Below, piece after piece: positions 9,923-21,100 of a DNA stretch of 64,000 nucleotides. Origin of the DNA: Reticulitermes speratus (lineage: Eukaryota; Arthropoda; Insecta; Blattodea; Rhinotermitidae); assembly GCA_021186555.1 (NCBI GenBank), contig JAJKFL010000005.1, forward strand, positions 49,693,635 to 49,757,634, written 5' to 3'. Position 1 is the first letter of the stretch, and every line of letters begins with the position of its first letter. The notes below the pieces were generated by a model, which worked only from the letters and a program-made list of their open reading frames with translations, had not been told where the DNA came from and made no database searches. Both the position numbers and the translations under genes were made by a program.

Positions 9923-12900
9923 TCAACCTGCGGACTTGGCAGCTTTTCTGGCAAAGTACCTTGCAAGAGCTGCTTCAAGCATGGGTCCGACTGTTCGTTT
10001 CTCCCAAATGGAACGTTTTTGAGGCTCTGGCTTAGCGGAAATATTTTCTTTATCCGCTTCTTTTTCATCAGCCATATTTTTACCTTCTTTTCCTTCTGAT
10101 TCATCATGTTTCAACTTATCATCTTCACTTGCACTTTCCTTTGTTAATTCTGCATTAGCCTTCCTCTCTGAATCTATTTTAGCACAATCTGTTTCCCTTA
10201 TTTCACCCTCTTCTGAACCTGATGTGAAAACTTCAGGGTTGCTTCCTTTTCCTGCTGTATTTTCCTTCTCTTGTTTCTTATTCTTACCTTCTTCATTGTC
10301 ACTGCTATCACTCCCAGAGCTATTTCCGGTGAAATCCGAGTCTGCGTCAATGTTTGTATTAAGTTTTGCCTTTTTGTTTTCATCCTTTTCTGATTCTGAT
10401 GAGGAATTCCTTCGCTTGCGATAGTGCCTTGCTGTTTTTCTCTCACTCTGCTCTTTACTGCCTGATTTTGATGTGCCAGCGATGCCTGAAGTGTCTGTTA
10501 CTGTGGGTTTATCTTCATCTACTTCTTCTTCTTTGATTTTTAAGCTATCTTCAGAATCTTTCTGCCCCACTGTCTGTTTATATAAGTGACGGTAGAAACC
10601 TGTCAGGTCTTTCTGTCTGGATACATCAGTCAGAGCTAGAAAAATTTTCAAAAGAAAAATGGTTAAGTCATGACTTCTTCACTCAGTTTGTTATACTATC
10701 ATTATACAGCCTAATTCCCTTACATCAACATTCCACATCTCAGGAGCAGTCTGATTGTTCCTATAAAATTTTGTCTTGTTTTGACATGTTAATCACAGTT
10801 AAGATGATTTATTTTTCTATATGTTTCATCTTAATTTGTTGCTCTGATGTTAGTGTTCCCATAAATCTGTTGTTTTAGTGACCAACACGTGAATAAAATA
10901 TAATTATTCTTATGCATTATCAATTAGATCTTCCATATTTGAATGTAACATACCCTTGAATTAGACAGCAAAAGGTTGTACAATATTTTAGCCTGTTTTC
11001 CTTTACTAGGTAAAAAATCTATGAGGTCACCATCCTGTCTACGTATGTCCATGTGTGTCCCATTTCACTTGAAGCAAATTTCTGATTCTCACAAAATTTG
11101 GTATGAATTTTGTACCATGGGAAGCCACCTCGCCTCATATTGCCAGTTTCATAATAGTACTTGCAAGGTGGACATGCAAACTGATGATGTGGGAGAAACA
11201 TTAATGCCAGTTAATCCAAGGCAGTGAAATGATATATGGCAAGAGATCATATCATATATGACCTTTTGTTATAAATTTTTGTACTGTGTCAAACAACAAA
11301 ATGGTATCTACTTAAGCTTTTGGTTTGTGATAACTAATAAAGTATTTGAACTAGGCACATGAAAGTTGCTATGGAGATAATCATAAACATGCTTACAAAT
11401 TCTGTAAGGTAAATTTATACTACCCCCTTGTATTACTATTTTTCCTCAAGTATCTGATGAAGGAGAATATCCATCAGGAGTTGAGCTGTTATGTCAAAAT
11501 TTATGCCCATGATTCCCGTTAATCCTGTCTACATTTCTCTGCCACTCCACCAGAGATTCATTCAATAGGAATTTCAGTAAGACAGCAGTTTTATTAAAGG
11601 ACACACATATTCAAATGCTGTGAAAGACCAACGGTTACACCAACCTTCAATCTGATCCTGGCGTCTTTCTTCCTCATCAAATTGTTTGAATTCCTCAAGC
11701 TTTTCGCGATATGCTGAGGTGATAAATTCTTCTTTATCCTTGAATTCCTCGCCCTCTGCTTGACGTTCTTTCTGTATTTCACGCTCTAATCGACGTTCTT
11801 GTTCCCTCTTCCTGCGCTCAGCTTGCTTCATTAGTGACTGGATGTAACGTGGCTGTAAAAAGGAGATGGAATATAAAAATTTTCAAGTTTTTAGGCCTTT
11901 GCAGCAGTACAGTTGAGGACTCCATTTTTCTAGGATATGATGCTGTGTCACTAGGTGATTGTGCTCGGTACTTTGAGACAGTGTTATGGTCTGATCTTCA
12001 AAGGTCAAATGCCCAATGAGGATATTTTGAAGGATCATAGTGCTTTCATCTTCAAGGGAAAAGCAGTCCAAGTTCTGGAATGCCTGTCCCTTGAAGATGG
12101 AGGGAAGATACTATAGTCCTTCAAAATATCAGGAATCATTCACCCAATGATGCAGCATCACATCCCAGAAGACTTGAATCCTCAGCAACACTACTGTGAG
12201 AACCTCAAATGTTATATGACTTAAAGCTTTCATGGCGACTAAATTCAAAACAATGTTCTCAGGCTAGCAGCGTCAGGTCTTTCCCTGATGACGAGGACAG
12301 AGATCGTTCTTGAAATGTTGGTTTACTTGCCATTTAACCTCAAATGTTATTTGTTAGATGTCATCACATTGTCATTTGAACAGGAAATGCATATGATGTC
12401 TAGGTTAACTGATCACATTAAAGTTTGAGGCAAAACATAAAGGGCTGATGGCATATGACATGTGGTTGGTCTCAGCATTGCTAATCTGAAATTTGCTTTG
12501 TGCAAGGAGGTTTTGTGCATGTGTGGGTCATAATATCATGCCTAATTTGGGGGGGTGTGCAACTGGCTCGACACCCAGCCCGCTAAAATTATGGCCAGAC
12601 TTCTTCTACACATGCTGAAGGTAAGAGGGAATATCACATTTGTGTGGAATATTTGTAAGACCCGGTACCAAATTTCACTACAATTTAAAAGGCCACAGTG
12701 TCAGTTTATCAGTACAGTACATTACATTAGATTCGTATTTTCAATACACAATGTATATAAATAACCTGTACCTTTTTCCCCTGGTCTTTTTGTATTGCCT
12801 TTGTTTCTATTTTCTTTTGCTCCATCTTGTCATAAATTTCGTCATATTGGTAGACTGTCGGATCTTGCTCAAGTGCTCTCTGCATTTCAAATTTGGTTTG

Positions 12901-14880
12901 CTTCTTCTGCACACCTTTCTCAGACTCTTGCTGTAAACGCAGGGAACAAAATTTATACACAGAAAGAACACACAATCAAGATGCATGGGTAATGTTACCA
13001 TTTATTTTAGGTTTTCTTTTTTAAATAGTATTCTCTTATATTAGTACTGTAATTTTGTACACAATTTATGAAACAGTAACACTTTTTAGTTCGTATTTAT
13101 CAATGAAAGCTAATACACCTATTGATGCCAAAATCTTCTTGTATGCAGATGACACAAGTTTAATCATAACTAATCCCAACTTAGAAGATTTCAAAATAAC
13201 TATGAACAAAATATTTTTAGAAATAAAGAAATGGTTCAAAGCTAATTTATTATCATTGAATTTAAAAAAAAAAACTCACTGTTTACAATTTAGAACTAAA
13301 AATTGTCATAATAGTAACATAAAAATCAGTTATAATAATAAACACATATACAACACTACCAGCACAAAATTCTTGGGATTAATCATTGATGATAATTTAT
13401 CCTGGAAAAGCCACATAGACTATTTATTATCTCAATTAAATTCAGCTTGTTTTGCAGTAAGAATGGTTAAATCTGTAACGTCTCAAGATGCTTTAAGGAT
13501 GATACATTTTTCCTATATACATTCCATTATAACTTATAGTATAATTTTTTTGGGGGCAATTCGCCATAGTATAAAAATTTTTAGAATTAAAAAAAATTAT
13601 TACAAACAAAAGGAATAGGGACTCGTGCAGGGAGTCATTTAAGAAAACGAAAATACTACCCTTATATTCTCAGTACATATTTTCTTTATTACTGTACATA
13701 GTGAATAATAAACACTTATTTATATCAAATTGAGAGATTCATAATACAAGTACTAGATCCAGCATTAATCTACACCCACCAATTGAAATTTGACAAAATT
13801 CCAAAAAGGGGCATATTATTCTGGAATAAAAATTTTTAATCATATTCCAACCAATATTAAATGCCTAACTAATGAGGTAAAATTATTTAGGCCAGCCTTA
13901 AAAAGGTTTCTTTATATTAATTCATTTTAAATCTTAGATGAATATTTTAATCACAATTAAAATACTTTTATATTGTGTTTGGGTTCATAAATTTGAAGAC
14001 TGTTTTTATAAGAATGACTTTTAATAAAATACATTGTGTTTAGAATTGTATAAAGTTTGCCATTGATTCATACAGATGGTGATAATTTTATGACAATTAT
14101 TATGTTCTTGCACATTGGAATTGTATTCTATATTCTATTTTTGTGTTGCTGTGTGTTGTGCTGTGCATGTTTTTTTGTTGTATTGTAAACTAGGACGATT
14201 TCCACATCCACGTGAGTTTGTACTCCCGGCAGGATTTACGGAAAATGAATAAAATGAAATGAAATGAAATTCCCCACGGGTCAATCAGTCTTACCTGGTC
14301 CAGGACGTATTTCAGTGGAACTATTAAAACGTTCAGAGGGGGGTTAGGAAAAACAAGCGCCCTGTTAAACTTATTTAATAATCTGGTCCAAGTCGGTATG
14401 TTCCAGATGAACGGAAGCTGGTCTACACTACATCCACATATTAAACATATTCATGAAAGAAGTTAAGTCGCCAAACTAGTCAAGAACCATCAGCTACCAT
14501 TCATGCTCTTCATACATACCCTGAGTGCTTTCTTAACCCAATCTGCACCTTCTTCATTGTCCGAATCACTAACATCGCCAAATACTGCTAGACGTGGCTG
14601 AAGCCCACCTTGATTTACCTTCTTTGGAACTAATAGTCCGTATCTGTAATGGGCAACATAATACTGCTTCTCAAAATTGACGAAGCTTCAAAGTAAATGT
14701 CACTGACACGTAATAAAATATTTCTAACCTAAATATTTATGTAGTACATATAATGTATATTTATCACCCATATCTACTTCGATGATGACATACGATCATA
14801 TGTGCTACACAAACTTTTAAAAATAATTATAACAGAATTATTAAAGTCGAGAAAACCTACTGTTTCTGACCACCCGCCAT
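9923..14880 (-). CDS. NSRP1: Nuclear speckle splicing regulatory protein 1, 5 exons
   Basis: Exons on the minus strand: 14880-14861, 14643-14520, 12930-12772, 11852-11645, 10635-9923. They sum to 1224 nt, giving 407 aa with every junction in phase. Landmarks match the NSRP1/CCDC55 family: the N-terminus MAGGQKQYGLLVPKK; LAVFGDVSDSDNE; the helix FEMQRALEQDPTVYQYDEIY; a charged coiled coil with FKDKEEFITSAYREKL; TDVSRQKDLTGFYRHLY; a long Ser/Glu/Lys-rich disordered tail (about residues 215-370); and a C-terminal ALARYFARKAAK. Family members are nuclear, associate with speckles and influence splice-site choice. The exon 4 donor (GTTGGT) is weak, but it is the only in-phase choice that joins IE to ALTDV as in homologues. 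Intron 2 carries a dead LINE, and intron 3 carries family A and hammerhead-like repeats. The 5' end faces mRpL44 across 226 bp. Confidence 0.93.
11895..12205. repeat. Snap-back repeat, family A copy 2
   Basis: Left block gaggactccatttttctagg..tgatgctgtgtcactaggtga mirrors the right block gatgcagcatcacatcccag..gacttgaatcctcagcaac. A second inner pair (catcttcaagggaaaagcag / cctgtcccttgaagatgg) surrounds the centre. It lies in NSRP1 intron 3 and is the longest family A copy here. Confidence 0.65.
12270..12330 (+). other. Partial hammerhead-like motif
   Basis: CTGATGA at 12285 is followed by a stem (AGGAC paired with GTTCTT, loop AGAGATC), then GAAATGTTGG. The core and stem II look right. Stem I is only CC/GG and the stem III region is not clearly self-complementary, so this is a weaker candidate than those at 38931 and 39864. 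Confidence 0.35.
13020..14270 (+). mobile_element. 5'-truncated LINE, copy 1 (jockey/CR1-like RT)
   Basis: The open part (13055-13618) reads as the palm of a non-LTR reverse transcriptase: YADDTS at the active site, then a block with FLGLIIDDNLSWKSHIDYLL. The frame is lost after about 13610, and the rest (to the tail) aligns by DNA blocks with the copy at 16463-17836, including the closing ggatttacgga. It ends in an AAAATGAAATG-type tail at about 14243-14268. It sits in NSRP1 intron 2, antisense to that gene. Dead. Confidence 0.85.
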
Positions 14881-15106
14881 TGCCTCTGACTACACGATTT
14901 AAGGTTATGTTATGCTTAGTTACAATGAAACTCAATGCAATATCTCGAAAGTAAACTTAAGTTGAGGAAACGTAGGTAATATTATTTCCAGATCTTTTAA
15001 CGTAATGATTTTATTTTGACTGTGTAAGTTCGTACTTATTTCTTTAAAATTAATTTTGTAAGGAACATGGTACTTGGTTTGTTCCTTACAGCGAAAGAAT
15101 AAAGCA
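14881..15106. promoter_or_regulatory. Shared 226-bp 5' region of NSRP1 and mRpL44
   Basis: The two start codons face away from each other at 14880 (minus) and 15107 (plus). I see no TATA box. Both genes are housekeeping in other animals, so a bidirectional promoter is likely, but this is inferred from geometry only. Confidence 0.6.
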
Positions 15107-18100
15107 ATGGCTGCCGGCAGAAAGTGTGCAGTAACCTTATTAAGTACAGAAAAGTTGAGAAATCCAAATTTCCTTACTGGTAAGCACATTGCTCTGTAAT
15201 GAGGTTTAAAATGTATGTATACTGTTTTGTAACTAATTTGGTAGTCGTCATCTTTTACAATACGAACTTCAGTAAACCCCTAATTTGGGATCAGTTTGAG
15301 GGGTTGGGTAGGTTAGGATAGTTCACGTTTGCGTAAGGTAACTTAGCTTGCTTTCACGATCTTGTACATTGATGTCGTTTTCTTACTCATTATAAATCAG
15401 CGAAGGCTAGCTTGAAAGTCTCTCTTACAATACTGAATGCAACAGTGACCTGATAGTTTGCCAGGAGGGGAATCAGTTGTTGTTTGTGACATTTTTTCAG
15501 AGCCAGAAAATTCTTATAGTACGCACACATGTAAGTGGCAAAAAATGTAACCATTATCTAAATACCAACCACAGTTCAATAATTCGTTTGTATGTTACAT
15601 AACAGCTGAGAGGAACTACAAGAGATGGTTTGCCCCAGCTCTGAAAGAACTGAAAACCCGAAAGCTAAAGATGGGCCCACAGCCACTTCAGCGTCGCTCC
15701 ACATTTCTAGAATGGTAAGATCAGCCAAAGGCATTTTGAAATGATGATACAAAGCAACTCCCAAGAAAATACCCATGCAGGGATTCTGTTCTTTGTTATT
15801 AGAGAACACAGATTCTTTTTTATACACTGGTTAGGTGTAGGATTGGTTGTGGTTCCTATATTACACTATTGTAATCATGTGATATTTCTCCTACCATATG
15901 CAAAGGTTTGTTCAATTTGGCAGAATGTGATCCATGCTTAACTTATGACACATTAGAATGTGCGTGATTTCAGCCTTCTGCCATGGTGTAAATGAGATCT
16001 GCCCTGTTTTGGGTTTTTACACATCATAGAATTATAATTTCTTACCGATGTTTTGGAACAACCTATCGGTCACGTTCTCTGAAAACCAATCACTGCCCAC
16101 ACGATTAATTGTGTAGACTGTGTACCTAAGTATTCCTGGCATTCTTCTTGAACTGCTTGACCCTTGAAGATGGAACTGATAGGTTGTCCCGAAACGTCGG
16201 TAAGAAACTACCATTATACACTGTGTATAATTACAGAAGAGTGCAGATCTCAGATTAGAGCGATATATACATTGGATATGTCAGTGCAGTATAATGACCA
16301 AACATTATTGATATTCTCAACAGTTTGGACGCATAATTCACCATCACCACAACAACAGTAATACAGTACATACAAGATTATATAAGATATTATATCCAAC
16401 AGGCGATTTTGTAGCCTGGTCTGGATTGATGGAATATTACAATAAATTGAATTGAATTGAATCAGTGAAACTGAGAATATAATGTTCTCATTAATGGATT
16501 CAATGAAAGTCATATCAAGTTATATAAATGATTTTCCACAAGAAATAAGCAATAGTTCTAAACCCATTTTATTTGCTGATGATACAAGTATTCTATTAAG
16601 ACATTCAGATTTTGACACCTACAATGTGAATATCCAAACTGTTTTTGAGTCCCTTAATAACTGGTTTAAAAGAAATTTACTCTTTCTTAACCTTGAAAAA
16701 TCACATTATGTTAGATTTGTTTCTAAGAATAATTCCTTAACCCACTTGCAAATTAGTGATATCAGTGGATCAATTTCAAACGTTACACACACAAAATTTT
16801 TAGGTTTATTGATTGACAGCTCTTTAAATTGGAAAACTCATATTGACCATCTTGTAAATAAACTGAGCACTGCTTGCTATGCAATAAGACAAATAAAACC
16901 ATACATGTCTCAAACTACATTATTAACAATATATTATGCCCTTTTTCACTCAATAATGTCTTATGGAATTATTTTTTGGGGCAATTGCTCACACAGTTCT
17001 AAGGTCTTTAAGATTCAGAAAAGGGCTGTAAGAATTATTATGGGAAGAGGAAGTCGAGACTCGTGTAGGAATTTGTTTAAGGAACTAAATATATTACCTT
17101 TGCAATCGCAATATATCTTATCTTTGCTGTTATTTGTGACTCACAATTTAGAAAATTTTATCACGAATCAAGAATTTCATAATCTAAATACTAGACATAA
17201 AAGCGATTTCCATTTACCTCAGGCTTCTCTAGCCTGTTACCAAAAGGGGGTGTATTTCTCAGGAATAAAACTTTACAATAGTCTTCCTTCAAACATTAAA
17301 TGTGCCTCTGGTAATATTGATAAGTTTAAAAATCTTTTAAAAACCTACTTGAAAACAAACTCCTTTTATAGTGTAGATGAATTCCTCAACAGATAATACT
17401 TGTGGTGGACATTTTAAATTTTAAATTCTGATTGTATATCAAGAAAGATCATACTTCTGTATGATTATTGTTTTTATTTTATTTTATGTGTATTTAATAG
17501 ATATAATATATTGCTGTATGATTGTTTCTTTATAAGTAATATGTTTTTATGGTTCAATATTGTGATTAATTTAAGAATTATGATGTGTCGCAGTATTATT
17601 AATTGTTCCTTTTAAGAAATATACACTATGTTTGGTTTTATGAATATTGTACAAGGTTTCATGTTCAGTAATGTAATATTTATGGAATTGATTTTGTTTA
17701 TTATGACAATGCTTGGTTTAAGCAATATTTTTTATTAAGCAAAATTTTATATACATAGTAGTATTGACTGTGTCCATATCCATATAGGTGATAGAACCTT
17801 GTAAGGATCTACGGAACAAATAAAATGAATGAATGGAGTTCCTGGGTTCTATGACTAAAAGAGCTTAGAATACAGATGGCTTAGCTAGGTTAGTTGCAGC
17901 TGGCATTATGGAACTGAGGTCCACAGATAAGGCCTTTAGACATGGCCAGTCCTTAAAAACTTCAAAACTTCATTCCAATTGTTCAGTGTTGGAATGACTC
18001 AGAATTTTCTCAAACAGGTATCACTAGAAAGTCTGACTTTATTGCTCTTGGGAACAGTTTCACTGAGTTTTGGGATCAACAGTCATACTGTTGAGAAGTG

Positions 18101-21100
18101 TAATTAAAATACAGTATTGCAAAGGAAACTGCTACTGCTGTTTTGTAAATGAAACATGTTGACAGGCAGATCGACATGTTATCATTATGCATTTATTGTA
18201 TCTACTTTGTGCAGAGGGCATATAAGAATTGACAACAAATCAGATGTCCAATTTTTCAGTTAGTAGTGGCCAATGCACGTGATGGCAGTAACCAGATTTT
18301 TTTTTACAGTTTTAAGTACTGATGAAACATTATAATCTGTAGGAACTATCATGCTGAACTGTTTGCTTTTGGAAAACGTCTTGGAGAAGAATTTCGGAAA
18401 GATCTACTTCAGCGTGCTTTTACTCACCGTTCGTACATTATCCAAGAGGAAATGAAACAGAAGGAAGTTGGTATTGAAGAACCCAATTTGAGCCTTGAGG
18501 ACAATCAAGAATTAGCTAGGCGAGGAGAGACACTTATGAGTGAATATTTAAAGTGTCATCTGCGAGTTGCCCTACCTAGATTCCCAGAAGAAGGAATATG
18601 GTATGTACTCTGCTTCATTTTTATCACAAACTTGCTTATGTAGTCTTCTAATAGAAATTATTGAATTGAACGTTTTCATACAGTAGATGTGTTCTGAGGC
18701 TTTCTGGTGGTTGAAAAATTGTCAGTTTGCTTAGTATTCGCTCTCATTCATAGCTGTTCACTCCATTCTTGTTGCTGAGGAGTGTTATGTAGTGGTGTTT
18801 TTTTTTGTAATGCTAGTGCTATGTATTTGTATTCAGGAGGCACTGTGTTTAAAACTTAACTGGATTACTGTCTGCCCTGACTGAGGTGTTGTGTAAATTT
18901 CTTAATTGTCTCCAGCCAGTTGCTGGGATAGTACCTTGAAATAGACAGTGACCACCTTCTTACAAATCGTTACCTACTTACCTGCTATAAACTTCTACAA
19001 TGGATAGAATGCTATTAAATAATCTAAGACTTGTGAAATTTTGTCCCTTGGCTTATGTTTCTGGGCATGATCCTCAACCACCTAGGCCACTCTGGAGTGA
19101 ATGTCTTATTTAGCAGTCTAGAGTGGATTAATATTTTGCTTGTGATGAGATGATAGTGAAGCTGAAGGCTGGTAGTGCCACCTTACAGGTTAATGTGGAA
19201 TGTGAATGCTGGTGGTCCTGGGGTGATGTACCTGATGTTATCAAACTGATTTTTTTACTTGTCAAAATTGAGAAAAGGGATCTGGCCAGAGCTTCTGCAT
19301 GGAAGGTCAGTACCACTTGTATAAATTACTATGTCACTGATACTAATTCCATTTCTTTCTTATTAAGACTGTACCAAAATTAATCTTGTTTTGTGTCAGA
19401 ATTTATGTACACTGTTGTATTAAGTTTCAGTTGTTTTAGGAAATACTTAGCTTATTTAGTGGTGCTGTACAGTATGACACTTTGGTGTTAATGTCAATAC
19501 TTTGTTTTTCAGCGCTGTTCACGACTATTTAATGTCAACTGAAACTTTGGCTCATGTTTCCAGACATCTTGGAACAAGTGACATCATTCTTTCTAGTGTA
19601 AGTTGACTCATTAAGTAGTCCTGATATGCACACACATGTATGTCATGTGCATTTCAGTACATATTATTTTGAGAGATTGTGTGTTAAAGCTGAAGTGGGC
19701 TTTGTATGACTGACTGGTATTGCCTCTGGTAGTAGCAGTATGAAATGGAGATTATCAGTGTTAAAGCCATTATTTTCCTCAAGTTCAAGGCAAAGTTTGA
19801 ATGTAAGAACTAGATTGTTTGCACAGCCCTGTATATCTAATATGCTTTATTTGTGTCCCTGCAGGATTTTCCTGTTGAAGAAGTCACTCTTGCGACAACT
19901 CTGAAGTCTGTAGTTGGAGCACTTGCAGAGAGCTCTGGAGAAAATCGGGCTAGGGAGTTTGTCCGTGACTTTGTTCTCACACAGCTAGCAGGAAAAGATG
20001 TGAATGAGTTCTGGGAAGTGAAAGATCCCATGGTCACTCTTACAGACATACTGAAACGTGATGGTAGGAGTGAGCCAGAACCACGACTTGTTAATGAATG
20101 TGGACGTAACACTATACTGGCCTCTTACCAAGTTGCTGTGTATTCAGATAAACAATTTATAGGAATAGGTAGGTTTAATCAGCGGTCTGGGTGTGGGTAA
20201 AGCAAAAGTTAACCATTATCCTAAGCACCACAATTAGGATCATTATTTTATCTGACAACTATCAGTTGCCACTTCCTGTCAGCTTGTTTATTGTATTAAA
20301 GTTACCCACTCATCTGTCCACATGCCTAGTGGAACAGCAGCGAGAAGCATCACAACCGTAGCTGTCAGATAAAGTAAGGACCGTGTATTATCAACATGGA
20401 CACTAAAAGAAATGAGTAGTTAGCTGTTTGTTGCTGTGTGTACCCGAAGAAAGAAGCTTCGTAGTACCCACTGAGATAGATGTGTGACTGTCCATGAAGA
20501 CCGTGTCCGAAAACAATAAAGAGTAGTAAAGCTTGCTGCATTATCAGTTTGATAGTGGGTGCATGCAGGTTGCCATTGTTATGGAGTGAACACCTTTATC
20601 CCCAGGGGATGTATTGACCGGCAAGTCATTAACTATGGCAGTGCTCCAAATCAGCATGCCTTAGAATTCTTTAAAATAAAGTGGGGAAAAATAAGTCCAA
20701 TTGTAGAGATGACTTATGATTTTGCTCTCATTATTGATAGTAGTTCAGTATTTTGCTGCATACTGAATACTTTTATGTTGAAGGCAAATCACTTCTCTTT
20801 CTGTCTGTACTTATATTGGTAATACGTAAATTTTCCTGGGCATGCATTGCATTATTGTAGCTGTGTATGCTCATGGTCCTGTTTTCTGCCTGCTGTGTCA
20901 TATGAGACAATTTACAATTCCTCATTCCTGGACAATAAAGGTTAAAGATGCAAGTCTTTTGGGATGTGACACTTGTTGGATAAGTACTTCCTGATGTCTT
21001 GATTGCCTTAATCTTCAGAAGGCAGTCCAAGAAGACGACTGCTTCAAAACATCATGGACTACTTGTCCAATGACATAGTGTCATATCCCAGAAGGTCTGC

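Noticed and set aside
10224-10424. Plus-strand hydrophobic frame opposite NSRP1
   Set aside because: Antisense shadow of the Ser/Glu/Lys-rich NSRP1 tail.
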